Part shown: piece after piece, positions 49,662 to 58,271 of the stretch
Position numbering within the stretch: position 1 is the stretch's first letter
How the letters are laid out: each line of letters opens with the position of its first letter
NCBI GenBank assembly: GCA_000737985.1
Contig: JNVT01000026.1
Coordinates: forward strand, 1 to 64,000
Source: Gammaproteobacteria bacterium MFB021
GTDB taxonomy: Bacteria > Pseudomonadota > Gammaproteobacteria > Pseudomonadales > Halomonadaceae
DNA length: 64,000 nucleotides
Direction of reading: 5' to 3'
Notes under the pieces: model-generated
The model's input: the letters and a program-made list of their open reading frames with translations, nothing else
Databases searched by the model: none
Told to the model about the DNA's origin: nothing
Position numbers and translations under genes: made by a program

Positions 49662-51479
49662 ATGACGGATCATGGTCAGGATAACCACGAGTCTCATCCA
49701 GTGGGACACGAGGTAGCCAATACCAAGCACCGGCGGCAGAGGTTTGGCCTGAGTGAGCATTGGCGTGAGCAAGCTCGGAAGGTGGCTTCTGGTGAGCTTG
49801 ATGATGCCGCAGAGACTTCGCCTACGCCCGATACAGGACCCTCTTCCTCATTTCCCAATGCATCACACGATGATGAGCCACCGGCCACTTTAAAGTCCCT
49901 CTTTAGTGACCCCGATCTCCAAGCTGCGCTCAATGCTCCTTGGCCTTCCTGGCCGGCAGCGCCTGATTTGAGCAGTGAATCTGGTGCTGGGGGCATGGGG
50001 TTATTTGGAGCGCGCCAAGCGCCAAAGCAATCTCGTCACGATAGACAAGTAGCCGATGTCATGTCCATGCTTCAAGGACAGTTTTATCTCACTACTAATG
50101 AGTCGAGAAGCCCACTGCTGACTGATAAGTTTACGGGCGAGACTTTGCCACATTTCGACCCAAAGATCCTTGAGAGGCTGAAGGGAGAGTATTGGAGAAC
50201 CTCCATAGGAAGGCAGCAGGATGTCTCCTATGGTGTCATCAGGTCTGCCATCAGCAATTTTGTTTATGGTGCTATCCCCGAGGCTGTTCTACCGGTTTAC
50301 GGTCGTGCAGGCGTTGACTTGAACAGTGGTCGACGTGCGCTGATCTTGGGGAATCAATGCTTGATTTTTTCACCGGGCTTATCGAGCTATGAGATACGGA
50401 CTGGGATTCCCCATGTCATGCCTCGAGAAAGCTTGCCGGTGTGTGTTCCTGATAACGTTGGGAATGTGCTTCCTCAATCGATATCTACTTTATTCGATGT
50501 CACTTCGCTGCCGAAAGATAGTGACCTGTTGGTGATTGCCTGGATGGTCATGGCCTGGCGCTCAGATAGTGCGCCCGTGTTGCTTGAGTTGTTAGGTGAG
50601 CCTACTCCTGAGCTGATCGATTCACAGAAGATGCTGAAGACGGTCATAGACCCGGCGAGTAGTCTGTTTGAGATCGAGGTTCCCAAGTCGATAAAGCAAG
50701 TGGATATTCGGGCGCAGTGCCATTACCTGATGAGTTTCCATCGAGTGGATTCGCTGTCCAAAACACAGCAGAAAGGCTTGCTTTCGATCATGCAGGGAAA
50801 GGCAATGGAGTGGCGCACGAAAACGAAGCGTTCTGGGGTAGATCTTTCCGTCCGTTGTGCGGTCATGCTGAATAGCAGCGAGAGTGTAGTGACCTATGCA
50901 CCGCTATCCGACGCTACCTTGAGCATAGAGCTGGATGATGCAGGAGGGGGCAAATCTCAAAATGCTGTGGAGGATCGCAGCATGGCGGAGAGAACCATCA
51001 TTCATGGCCTTCTCCAAATATTTGGCTATGTTAACCAGTTCTGGAGCCATGTTGAAAATGATCGACAATGCGACCGCTATGGTGGTTTGCGAGACCTATG
51101 CCGGATAGGTGTACTGGTGGCTGATGCTTTGGGTCGAGATACTGCCGAATTCTGGCAACAACTTGATGCCAACCAGCAAAGTCGTCGCGATTATGAGCTG
51201 GAGGAAAATCCTGTCGCGATGGCCGTGAAGCGTCTCATCGATGCGTCGGAAGATGGACGGATAGAGGCCACGGTCAAGGATTGGCTTGTGCTGCTCGATG
51301 GGTATCGCCCTGAGCCTGATCCTTCAGGTTCCTGGCCTGTCACGTCCCGAGGGTTGGCGGCCAAGTTCAAGCAGAGCAGGGCCTTGCTTGCGACGTTCGG
51401 GGTTCAGCTTGTCCCTCTCGAGAAACGTGGCCCCTATGGGCGCTGGCGTGCCTCATGCGATGCCTCTCGCCAGAAGTAG
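49662..51479 (+). CDS. Primase/helicase-like protein with degenerate P-loop
   Basis: A 605-residue protein with lower GC than its neighbours. Its layout matches mobile-element proteins annotated as DNA primase/helicase or ATP-binding proteins: a unit with ALILGNQCLIFSPGL and LPVCVPDNVG, then LLVIAWMVMAWRSDSAPVLLELLGE, then QKMLKTVIDPASSLF, then LMSFHRVDSLS, then CAVMLNSSESV, and a C-terminal domain (ALGRDTAEFWQQL, PVTSRGLAAKFKQSRALL). In the usual family the LLELLGE position continues as G-E-Q-G-S-A-K-S, a Walker A motif. Here it is GEPTPELIDSQK, so the P-loop is gone. Ribosome site GAGGTAGGG is good and the frame is intact. The alignment is from memory. Confidence 0.6.
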   Translation: MTDHGQDNHESHPVGHEVANTKHRRQRFGLSEHWREQARKVASGELDDAAETSPTPDTGPSSSFPNASHDDEPPATLKSLFSDPDLQAALNAPWPSWPAAPDLSSESGAGGMGLFGARQAPKQSRHDRQVADVMSMLQGQFYLTTNESRSPLLTDKFTGETLPHFDPKILERLKGEYWRTSIGRQQDVSYGVIRSAISNFVYGAIPEAVLPVYGRAGVDLNSGRRALILGNQCLIFSPGLSSYEIRTGIPHVMPRESLPVCVPDNVGNVLPQSISTLFDVTSLPKDSDLLVIAWMVMAWRSDSAPVLLELLGEPTPELIDSQKMLKTVIDPASSLFEIEVPKSIKQVDIRAQCHYLMSFHRVDSLSKTQQKGLLSIMQGKAMEWRTKTKRSGVDLSVRCAVMLNSSESVVTYAPLSDATLSIELDDAGGGKSQNAVEDRSMAERTIIHGLLQIFGYVNQFWSHVENDRQCDRYGGLRDLCRIGVLVADALGRDTAEFWQQLDANQQSRRDYELEENPVAMAVKRLIDASEDGRIEATVKDWLVLLDGYRPEPDPSGSWPVTSRGLAAKFKQSRALLATFGVQLVPLEKRGPYGRWRASCDASRQK

Positions 51480-51601
51480 CGATGGGCTGCCTAGAGCGTG
51501 CAAACTGGTATTGGGTTAGACATTGTGACTTATAAATCTAAAAAAACATGAAAATCGACATCCTGCGGCGCTCATGTTGTACGATAATCCATCGCAATGT
51601 C

Positions 51602-51931
51602 TCAATCTCCATCGCTTTGGTGGGTCTCTACCCACTGTCTGAGCAGGGCATGGCCAACCCCCGAGGGCAGTCGTCGCCCCTGCTCCCACTCCTGCAAGGT
51701 TCGCACGCTGACTCCCAGATCGGCCGCCAGCGCTGTCTGGCTCATGCCACGAATCCGGCGTAGGGCCATGACGTCACGTAGCAGTCGACGGGTCGGTTCC
51801 TTGCGTTCCATCCTGGCGAGGCGACGATCTCCCCAGGGATCGTGGGATGACGATTCTTCTTGGCTGCCACGGGTGTTGTGAGGGAACGAGAGGGAGGGAA
51901 ACATCGAAGTCGGAAACATTGCAGGCACCAT
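51602..51931 (-). CDS. XRE-family DNA-binding protein
   Basis: A protein of up to 109 residues with a C-terminal helix-turn-helix of the Xre/HigA type (MSQTALAADLGVSVRTLQEW, then QGRRLPSGVGHALL). The true start is not certain: ATGs at 51931, 51916 or further in (MERKEPTRR) are all without a clear ribosome site. No toxin partner gene is adjacent. It probably regulates the nearby replication gene, which is encoded just upstream on the same strand and separated by a hairpin. Confidence 0.65.
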   Translation of the reverse strand: MVPAMFPTSMFPSLSFPHNTRGSQEESSSHDPWGDRRLARMERKEPTRRLLRDVMALRRIRGMSQTALAADLGVSVRTLQEWEQGRRLPSGVGHALLRQWVETHQSDGD

Positions 51932-51948
51932 GTTGAGAGAGGTAGGAC

Positions 51949-51969
51949 GGGTCCGCCTAGGACGGACCC
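51949..51969. terminator. Hairpin downstream of the replication gene
   Basis: Seven-base stem GGGTCCG / CGGACCC with a seven-base loop, 17 bases after the end of the replication gene. No T-run; it may be a weak terminator or attenuator before the XRE gene. Confidence 0.45.
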
Positions 51970-51985
51970 ATACCATGTCACTCAA

Positions 51986-52681
51986 TCACCAAAGACGACT
52001 GCCATCGAAGACATGCGCCCTCTGGCCGAACGGTTTACTGAAGGCCTTGCACAGATAGCTGGCCATGAATACCGCCTCATTCATGGCTATCCAGTCATCC
52101 CGATGCAGGGCGCAGGACCAGGGCTCTTTTGTGACCGGGTCTTTGCAGACATGGATCAGCTGATGGAAGCGTGGATCGTCATGATCGAACCCCATTGCCT
52201 TCAACCAGGAACGCATCATGCGGTGGTAGAGGTTGTTGAATGAGTAGACCCCGAACCAATCTGGACCGAACGCCCCCAGGCTGTCGTAGGCGTTCCTGTT
52301 GAGCATGATCATCAGGTGGTAGTGCGGCTTGTCGCTGTTGACCTGCTCGCGTGCCCACAGGTAGTGCAGCTGGGTCGGGTACTTGGTTTGCCTCCGCTTG
52401 AGCTCGTAGCGGAAGAAGTAGAAGAACCGTGCCAGCACGGCGTTGGTCTCATGCATCGGCAGACGCGGCATCTCATCCGGGAAGTGGAGATCCACGCGAA
52501 AGATGAAGGTGGAATGGTTGATCCGTGTCACGGCGTCAAGGGTCTGCAAGGACCGTTCCAGGTAGTTCACGACCAGTGGGCCATCTGTCCAATGCTGGAC
52601 GTCAAAGCCTCGATAGATGTCTTCGTAGTGAAGGCGCAGCTTGTCGTTAAGCGGATGGCAGAGGGGGTGATGTTGAAACAT
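51986..52681 (-). CDS. HUH-type replication protein, inovirus Gp2/YagK-YfjJ family
   Basis: A 231-residue protein. The motif KPHYHLMIMLNRNAY contains the H-x-H metal-binding pair of HUH endonucleases. The tail YLCKAFSKPFG and the middle FYFFRYELKRRQTKYP are typical of the YagK/YfjJ (inovirus Gp2) family found in mobile elements. Such proteins nick DNA at an origin for rolling-circle replication. The candidate nicking tyrosines are in the C-terminal third (MASYLCKAF). Hairpins 200-270 bases upstream may be its target. The ATG at 52681 lacks an obvious strong ribosome site. Confidence 0.75.
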   Translation of the reverse strand: MFQHHPLCHPLNDKLRLHYEDIYRGFDVQHWTDGPLVVNYLERSLQTLDAVTRINHSTFIFRVDLHFPDEMPRLPMHETNAVLARFFYFFRYELKRRQTKYPTQLHYLWAREQVNSDKPHYHLMIMLNRNAYDSLGAFGPDWFGVYSFNNLYHRMMRSWLKAMGFDHDDPRFHQLIHVCKDPVTKEPWSCALHRDDWIAMNEAVFMASYLCKAFSKPFGQRAHVFDGSRLW

Positions 52682-53447
52682 GAGGAGATACCTCGCTGTG
52701 GGAATGGTGAAAGATTCCGCAGCGATGGTCTTGTCGATCGATAGGAGGATAATAGGAAGCGGTATGTACTGACCTTGATGTGATGCTGTCGCTCACTTGA
52801 ACTTCATCATCAGGCGTTTTCCAGTCGCCTGTGAGGTCAATCCCTAGAAGGTCATGTTGGGTGATGGTTTCATTGGGAGTGGTCTGTATGGGACCACTCC
52901 TCGGATGATCCTTCATGATCCTGGATGGGCTTTCACAAGTGAGCCCATCATGACCTAGTGACCTATCCCTGTAGACCCTGTTAGGAGTCTAGTGAATCTC
53001 CCTATAATACTTACCCGTCAGTGACGCATGTCGGAACCCCAGGGAAACGCTATCCCTGGACATGCCAATCGCCCCAGTTTTCTGGCGAATGAGGTGTCAC
53101 TAACTTTCTCGGGAAATTCCGTTATCGATCCGTACAAGACACCGCGACGCGATGACGTCACGGTTTCGCTGCATCCCATCTCACAGCGCTGTAAAATATT
53201 ACGTCGTCCTGGCTTGTCATCCTGGGAAACATCGGACGGATGTTCTGAAACATGCTCAGGAAGCCGACGGAGGCCGGAAAACCCGGCTTTTTCCCGTAGC
53301 TGACGTATACCTCGATGATGTTGCGGGTGTGTCGCCCAGGATCTTGCCCGTTGTCGATTCAATCGAATTTCAAACCTGTACTACCTCCTTGAAGCCCCAG
53401 ACGGGTGGCTTCGTTCTCATGTCTTTTTCGATGGAAGAGGTAATGTC
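52682..53447. other. Noncoding region upstream of the replication gene with hairpins, possible origin
   Basis: About 765 bases without a convincing gene. Two strong inverted repeats lie at 52876-52900 (GGAGTGGTC / GACCACTCC, 7-base loop) and 52924-52949 (GATGGGCT / AGCCCATC, 10-base loop). They are followed by the near-repeat TGACCTAGTGACCTA and a TATAAT at 53003-53008. Short frames here (for example 53018-53362 minus) show no domain. Confidence 0.45.
52876..52949. repeat. Pair of inverted repeats upstream of the HUH replication gene
   Basis: GGAGTGGTC-N7-GACCACTCC (52876-52900) and GATGGGCT-N10-AGCCCATC (52924-52949). Both stems are perfect. Position just upstream of an HUH gene fits a nick site or single-strand initiation site. 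Confidence 0.65.
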
Positions 53448-53780
53448 ATGTCCATGTCTTGTCCCAGCTGTGGCGCGTTGCGGGTCGTGTCGCGCCATCG
53501 CGGGCGGAAGGTAGGAGGCTCCACGGGGGCGGTGGCCGGTACCGCCAGTGGGGCGGCCGGCGCCTGGAGTGGCGCCGAGGCCGGAGCCCTGGTGGGCGCA
53601 GTAGGCGGTCCGGTCGGGATCGCTGTCGGCAGTATCGCCGGAGCCGTCTTTGGTGGATTGGTCGGTGGCACGGCAGGCGGTGTCGCTGGGGCACGGCTGG
53701 GTAGTCAGCTGGATGATCAGGTGCTCGACAATCTCGAGTGCCGTGCCTGCGGCCACACCTTTCGTCCCCATATCGATTGA
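53448..53780 (+). CDS. Small protein: zinc ribbon split by a glycine-zipper segment
   Basis: A 110-residue protein. It begins MSMSCPSCGALRVVSRHRGR and ends with ECRACGHTFRP, so the four cysteines of a zinc ribbon are divided by about 80 residues. The middle is extremely Gly/Ala-rich (AGAVFGGLVGGTAGGVAGARLG), in the style of glycine-zipper membrane segments. The parts suggest a metal-organised protein anchored in or inserted into membranes. Function is unknown; it sits between the replication gene and DUF932, on the plus strand. Confidence 0.7.
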   Translation: MSMSCPSCGALRVVSRHRGRKVGGSTGAVAGTASGAAGAWSGAEAGALVGAVGGPVGIAVGSIAGAVFGGLVGGTAGGVAGARLGSQLDDQVLDNLECRACGHTFRPHID

Positions 53781-53918
53781 CCCCTAAAGATCCGTCTCAC
53801 GAGTCCATCGCTGCTCAGCGATGATCCCGCGACTCCCTTTATCAACATGCTCACGGTCGGCCTGCTTCCTTGGGGAGCGGGCTGTTATGCAGTGCTCGAC
53901 TCTCAAGGAGCTTTCCCC

Positions 53919-54887
53919 ATGGCACACCTGATCGAACAAATGGCCTACGTTGGCGATACCCCCTGGCATGGCCTGGGCCAGCAGCTGTCTCGTCATCAGC
54001 CGCTGGAAGTCTGGCGACAGCAGGCCGGCATGGACTGGCACATCGAGGAATCCCTGGTGCGCTTCATTGCCGACGGCGCTGGCCACCTGGGCAGCATCCA
54101 TTCCTTCCCCGAGCAGAAAGTGCTCTACCGCTCCGATACCAAGGATCCACTGTCGGTGGTCTCCCAGCGTTACAAGGTGGTGCAACCGGAGGAGGTGTTG
54201 GAGTTCTACCGTGATCTCACGGAATACGCGGGATACGAATTGGAGACGGCCGGGGTGCTCAAGGGTGGCCGCAAGTTCTGGGCCCTGGCGCGCAGCGGCC
54301 TGGGCGGGGCATTGAAGGGCCAGGATCAGGTCAACGACTACCTGCTGCTGGCCACTTCCTGCGACGGCTCGTTGGCCACCGTCGCCACCCCGACGTCCGT
54401 GCGGGTGGTCTGCAACAACACCCTGACCATCGCGGTGGATGGCACCTCCCAGGGCGTGAAAGTGCCACATAGCACCGAGTTTCGCCCTCAGCTGGTCAAG
54501 CAGCAGCTGGGGATCTCCGTGTCCCAGTGGGACGACTTCATGTACCGCTTGAAGACCCTGGCTGAGCGCAAGGTCAGCCAGGAGGAAGCGAGAACCTACT
54601 TCCAGTCGGTGGTCTGCAACGCCGAGGCGCCGATGGACGATCCGTCCAAGCTGCCCAACGTTCGCGCCCTCAATCGCGTCCAGAAGCTCTATCAGGGTGA
54701 GGGGCGCGGCTCTCAGCTGTGCACGGCGCAAGGCACCGCCTGGGGCTTACTCAATGCGGTCACCGAGTACGTGGATCACGAGAAGCGCGCCCGCAGCAAC
54801 GACTACCGCATGGACTCCGCCTGGTTCGGCCAGGGCGCCGGCCTCAAGGACAAGGCGCTGGAGTCTGCCCTTGCGCTGGTGGGCTGA
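53919..54887 (+). CDS. DUF932 (phage/plasmid-like TIGR03299) protein
   Basis: A 322-residue protein. The N-terminal MAHLIEQMAYVGDTPWHGLG and the VVCNNTLTIAV signature identify DUF932, a family frequent on plasmids, phages and ICEs next to ssDNA-recombination genes. Its activity is unknown. The ATG at 53919 follows CAAGGAG at good spacing. It begins a plus-strand operon: DUF932, 61-residue protein, ERF, YqaJ. Confidence 0.88.
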   Translation: MAHLIEQMAYVGDTPWHGLGQQLSRHQPLEVWRQQAGMDWHIEESLVRFIADGAGHLGSIHSFPEQKVLYRSDTKDPLSVVSQRYKVVQPEEVLEFYRDLTEYAGYELETAGVLKGGRKFWALARSGLGGALKGQDQVNDYLLLATSCDGSLATVATPTSVRVVCNNTLTIAVDGTSQGVKVPHSTEFRPQLVKQQLGISVSQWDDFMYRLKTLAERKVSQEEARTYFQSVVCNAEAPMDDPSKLPNVRALNRVQKLYQGEGRGSQLCTAQGTAWGLLNAVTEYVDHEKRARSNDYRMDSAWFGQGAGLKDKALESALALVG

Positions 54888-54983
54888 TCATCACTCAGCA
54901 AAACATCCACCCAGCCTTTCCCTCATCGCGGCAGAGCGCCCGGCCCCTTCAAAGGCCGGGCGCTACTGTTTCAGGAGATACCA

Positions 54984-55169
54984 ATGCAATCGCCCATGAC
55001 GTTCGAGATATGCCGGGCCCTGACCCAGCTGACCCGTCAGCTGCTGGAGGCCGGCGAACAGGCAACCGAAACCCACGTTCTGGCCAAGGGGCAGGTCTAT
55101 CGCGTGGCCGTGTCCCTGGAGCCGGTCCCGATCGAGCAGCTCCCTGACGTCATCCAACGCTATCGATAA
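54984..55169 (+). CDS. Small hypothetical protein in the recombination operon
   Basis: A 61-residue protein (MQSPMTFEICRALTQL), mostly helix followed by strands ending RVAVSLEPVPIEQLPDVIQ. Ribosome site AGGAG precedes the ATG. It sits between DUF932 and ERF, 11 bases before the latter. No family was recognised. Confidence 0.6.
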   Translation: MQSPMTFEICRALTQLTRQLLEAGEQATETHVLAKGQVYRVAVSLEPVPIEQLPDVIQRYR

Positions 55170-55180
55170 CGGAGGCCATC

Positions 55181-55918
55181 ATGGCAACCCCTATTCATCC
55201 CAAGACCGCCAACCAGGCACCGGTCGCACAGGCCACCCAGGACAGCACCGCGATCATCCAGGTGATCGAGCGGGCCGCACTCAATCCCGAGGTCGACATC
55301 GACAAGATGGAGCGTCTGCTCCAGATGCAGGAGCGTGTGCTCGACCGCCAGGCGCTGATGGCCTACAGCGCCGCGATGGCGGCCATGCAGACCGAACTGC
55401 CGAGCATCGCCGAGCGTGGCAAGACCAACAACGGTCACTACGCCACCTTGGAGGACATCGTCGATACCGTGCGCCCGATCATGAAAAAGTACGGCTTCGC
55501 GGTGAGCTTCCGCATTCAGACCCAGGAACGCGGCATCCAGGTCACCGGCGTGCTGATGCACCAGGACGGCCATCGGGAAGAGACCAGCATGCTGTTGCCG
55601 GCCGATACCAGCGGCAGCAAGAACGCCGTTCAGGCCTTCGGCTCCTCTACCAGCTACGGCAAGCGCTACGTGCTCTGCGCACTGCTCAACATCACCACCC
55701 GCGGCCAGGACGACAACGGTCAGGCCGCCGCCCCGGTCAAACTCGTCACCCCTTTCCAGGCCGGGCAGATCCGGCAGCTGATCGCCGCCTGTCCTCCTGC
55801 GACCCAGGAGTGGTTCGTCGGCAAGTACGGCGACGCTGAGCAGGTGCCGCGCGGCGACTTCGACAGATTGCGTGCCTCCCTGCAGAAGCGGGCGCAGCCC
55901 AACCATCAACATCACTGA
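55181..55918 (+). CDS. ERF-family single-strand DNA annealing protein
   Basis: A 245-residue protein. The core has MAYSAAMAAMQTELPSIAERGK, NNGHYATLEDIVDTVRPIMKKYGFAVSF and FGSSTSYGKRYVLCALLNI, all standard ERF superfamily features. It anneals complementary single strands in phage-type recombination, together with an exonuclease; the next gene supplies this. Placed on an integrative element, the pair would help maintenance, circular repair or gene capture. Confidence 0.92.
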   Translation: MATPIHPKTANQAPVAQATQDSTAIIQVIERAALNPEVDIDKMERLLQMQERVLDRQALMAYSAAMAAMQTELPSIAERGKTNNGHYATLEDIVDTVRPIMKKYGFAVSFRIQTQERGIQVTGVLMHQDGHREETSMLLPADTSGSKNAVQAFGSSTSYGKRYVLCALLNITTRGQDDNGQAAAPVKLVTPFQAGQIRQLIAACPPATQEWFVGKYGDAEQVPRGDFDRLRASLQKRAQPNHQHH

Positions 55919-55978
55919 TCGGGCGGCGAAGGGACCTCCCCTCGCGGCCTATGCCGTGTCATCGAGAAGGAGAACGTC

Positions 55979-56590
55979 ATGCAGATACTGGCGCTGGACC
56001 AGGGCACGCCCGAGTGGCATGCCGCCCGTCTGGGTATCGTCACCATGTCCGAGCTGAAGACTCTGCTGGTCAAGGGCAAGGGACCGGGCGGCTTCGGTGC
56101 CGGGGCCCTCAGCTACATGCATCAACTGATCGGAGAGCGCATCACCGGCGAGCCGTCCGATGCCTTTCAGGGCAATGCCCACACCCAGCGCGGCCATGAG
56201 CTGGAGCCCGTGGCCCGGGAGCTCTATCACGAGGCCACCGGTCTGCCCCGCCTGGCGCAGGTCGGCATCATCCTCAACCACGGTGTGGGCTATTCGCCGG
56301 ACTGCCTGGTGGATACCAATGGCTTGGTGGAGATCAAGACCAAGCTGCCCAAGTACCAGATCGAGCTGCTGCTGGCCGACGAGCTACCTCAAGAGCACGT
56401 CGCTCAGTGCCAGGGCGGCCTGTGGGTCAGCGAGCGGGAATGGATCGACTTCGTTAGCTACTGGCCGGGGATGCCGCTGTTCGTGAAGCGGGCCTACCGG
56501 GACGAGGTGATGATTCGCACCATCGCCGAGCGGGTCGAGGCCTTCTACGAGGAGCTTGATCGTCGCATGGCCATGGTCATGGCGGCCTGA
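55979..56590 (+). CDS. YqaJ-type viral recombinase/exonuclease
   Basis: A 203-residue nuclease of the lambda-exonuclease fold. MQILALDQGTPEWHAARLG opens it; the catalytic residues lie in HELEPVARELYHEATG, GYSPDCLVDTNGLVEIKTKLP (the D-x-n-E-x-K metal site), and QCQGGLWVSEREW. It degrades one strand from double-strand ends and feeds the ERF protein. The operon ends at the hairpin at 56694-56727. Confidence 0.92.
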   Translation: MQILALDQGTPEWHAARLGIVTMSELKTLLVKGKGPGGFGAGALSYMHQLIGERITGEPSDAFQGNAHTQRGHELEPVARELYHEATGLPRLAQVGIILNHGVGYSPDCLVDTNGLVEIKTKLPKYQIELLLADELPQEHVAQCQGGLWVSEREWIDFVSYWPGMPLFVKRAYRDEVMIRTIAERVEAFYEELDRRMAMVMAA

Positions 56591-56693
56591 TGCCTGATGA
56601 AAACCTGGTGGATTTACACGCCTAGTGGTTGGCAGTGAGGAGGTGGTGTCCTTCGCTGAGAGGGGATGCCTTTGAAAAAATAACATGATAATG

Positions 56694-56727
56694 CCGACAC
56701 AGCTTCCTGCTTAGGAAGCTGTGTCGG
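56694..56727. terminator. Strong rho-independent terminator after the recombination operon
   Basis: Perfect 15-base stem CCGACACAGCTTCCT / AGGAAGCTGTGTCGG with a four-base loop. A run of seven T follows about 14 bases later. It may also end the convergent AlpA transcript. Confidence 0.8.
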
Positions 56728-56803
56728 CTGGTGGAGCGGTATTTTTTTAGTCGGCGGGAATGTTGCGGCTAGGTGGAATGACGAGCGTGTTTTTTTACCC
56801 TAT

Positions 56804-56989
56804 TTATGCAAGGTCTCTTTCGGCTATTTTTTCTAGGATCCAGTCCTGAATTTCTTCCTCTACCCAGGCGACATTTCTTTCTCCCAAGGATACTGGTTTT
56901 GGGAATCTTTCTTCGGAAATGTATTTGTAAATGGTGGAGCGTGCAAGACCTGTAAGGCTGGTGACATCTTTAAGCTTGATTAGTCTCAT
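56804..56989 (-). CDS. AlpA-family transcriptional regulator
   Basis: A 61-residue protein with the AlpA/MerR-like helix-turn-helix: LKDVTSLTGLARSTIYKYI, then FPKPVSLGERNVAWVEEEI. In P4-like elements AlpA activates excision. It is transcribed in the same direction as the integrase, 61 bases downstream of it, fitting a regulator of integrase or excisionase activity. Confidence 0.92.
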   Translation of the reverse strand: MRLIKLKDVTSLTGLARSTIYKYISEERFPKPVSLGERNVAWVEEEIQDWILEKIAERDLA

Positions 56990-57050
56990 GGCGCTTTCTC
57001 CAGAATTGGCTCATGAGATGTTGTTGGTGTGTAGAAATTTACGTTGTGAG

Positions 57051-58271
57051 TTAGGGAAGATTTATTGCAGGGCCAAGAAGATTTGCGACCTTGATAATCG
57101 CTTCTTTTCGCTCGTCGAAGTAGTCGTAACGGTCGTAGATGCCTTCGACGCCCTTGAGCTTGTGATTCAAGCAACGCTCCGCGACATGCCCCGGTACACC
57201 AACGGCAGCGAGCAAGCTGCGGCAGGTGCGGCGTAGATCATGCACAGTAAACTCGGTGATATCGCCCATCCGGTTCTCTGGTTGCGGCTTCTTGCCAGGC
57301 TCCTTGCCAAATAGCTTGGCAATGGCACGATTCAGCGTGTCTTTGCCCATGTGGGCCCGCTTACTGCTGCGGCGATTAGGAAAGACATAGTCCGAGCCGC
57401 AGGCACGGATCTTGAGCTCTTCCAGCCAGCCGATGGTTTGCGGTGGGAGGGGAATGACGATCCCGGCGCCTGTCTTACTGCGCTCACCGCTCAGGTTCCA
57501 CCGGCCGTTCTTAAGGTCGAATTCTGACCACTGGGCTTCGGTAAGTTCGGTCTTACGTACCCCCAGGACGAGCAGTAGCGCGCAGGCGAGGTAGTTGTCG
57601 CGGCTGAAGCTGTCGCTATTGTCTCTGAAGGCTTGGAAAACGTTGCGAATCTCATCGAGGCTCAAAACCCTATCGCGGCTTTTCTCAATACCGCCTGCGT
57701 CGTTGACGTTGAAAGCGGATGCTGGGTTGTAAGTTAAAATTCCCAGTTTTATGGCGTGGTTGAACATCTGTTTAAGATACATCAGTGTGTCATTAGCTAT
57801 TGTCGGCCTACCGCTATTTGTTACTCTTCTAATTATTTCACGGATATCAATTGGGGTGACAGCATCCAGCGATCTACCCCCGATGAGGGGCGCCACTTCT
57901 TTTTTGTATATCCGCTTTGGGATAGCTGGGTGCTTGAGTCTTCTCTCTAGCTCTGGGTACCAGTCAGCAAACAGGTCCTCCACTGTCCTGATCAAGGCTT
58001 GGCTATCGCGTTTGCGTTCCTCGATGGGGTCAAGGCCTTCGCGTATAGACTTCTGGTTTTCAACCGCTTTCGTCCGAGCCTCGGCGAGAGAGAGGTGGGC
58101 ATGTTTGCCCAGCGTCATCTCACGCCGCTTGCCAAACAGCGTGTATCGCAACATCCAGTAAGGAGTTCCTTTCCTCGGTATCATCAGGTATAGGCCGTTG
58201 CCGTCGCTGTAGCGCCCTGCTTTACCCTCCTTGACAAGCGACTGGCTCTTCTTGGCGGTAAGGCTTCCCAT
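57051..58271 (-). CDS. P4-type tyrosine recombinase integrase
   Basis: A 406-residue site-specific recombinase. The N-terminal DUF4102 domain has KAGRYSDGNGLYLMIPRKG, then the SAM-like core-binding domain. The catalytic residues are Arg in VLGVRKTELTEAQW, His/Arg in FTVHDLRRTCRS, His in LNHKLKGVEG and the nucleophile Tyr in IYDRYDYFDER. It lies next to the right attachment site (58647), the usual place. It is intact, so the island could still excise. Confidence 0.94.
   Translation of the reverse strand: MGSLTAKKSQSLVKEGKAGRYSDGNGLYLMIPRKGTPYWMLRYTLFGKRREMTLGKHAHLSLAEARTKAVENQKSIREGLDPIEERKRDSQALIRTVEDLFADWYPELERRLKHPAIPKRIYKKEVAPLIGGRSLDAVTPIDIREIIRRVTNSGRPTIANDTLMYLKQMFNHAIKLGILTYNPASAFNVNDAGGIEKSRDRVLSLDEIRNVFQAFRDNSDSFSRDNYLACALLLVLGVRKTELTEAQWSEFDLKNGRWNLSGERSKTGAGIVIPLPPQTIGWLEELKIRACGSDYVFPNRRSSKRAHMGKDTLNRAIAKLFGKEPGKKPQPENRMGDITEFTVHDLRRTCRSLLAAVGVPGHVAERCLNHKLKGVEGIYDRYDYFDERKEAIIKVANLLGPAINLP

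Noticed and set aside
52647-52916. 89-codon minus-strand frame overlapping the replication gene start
   Set aside because: Overlaps the hairpins and the HUH gene start; no domain.
53018-53362. 114-codon minus-strand frame upstream of the zinc-ribbon gene
   Set aside because: Composition is unlike neighbouring genes and no motif is visible; also a competing frame on the plus strand.
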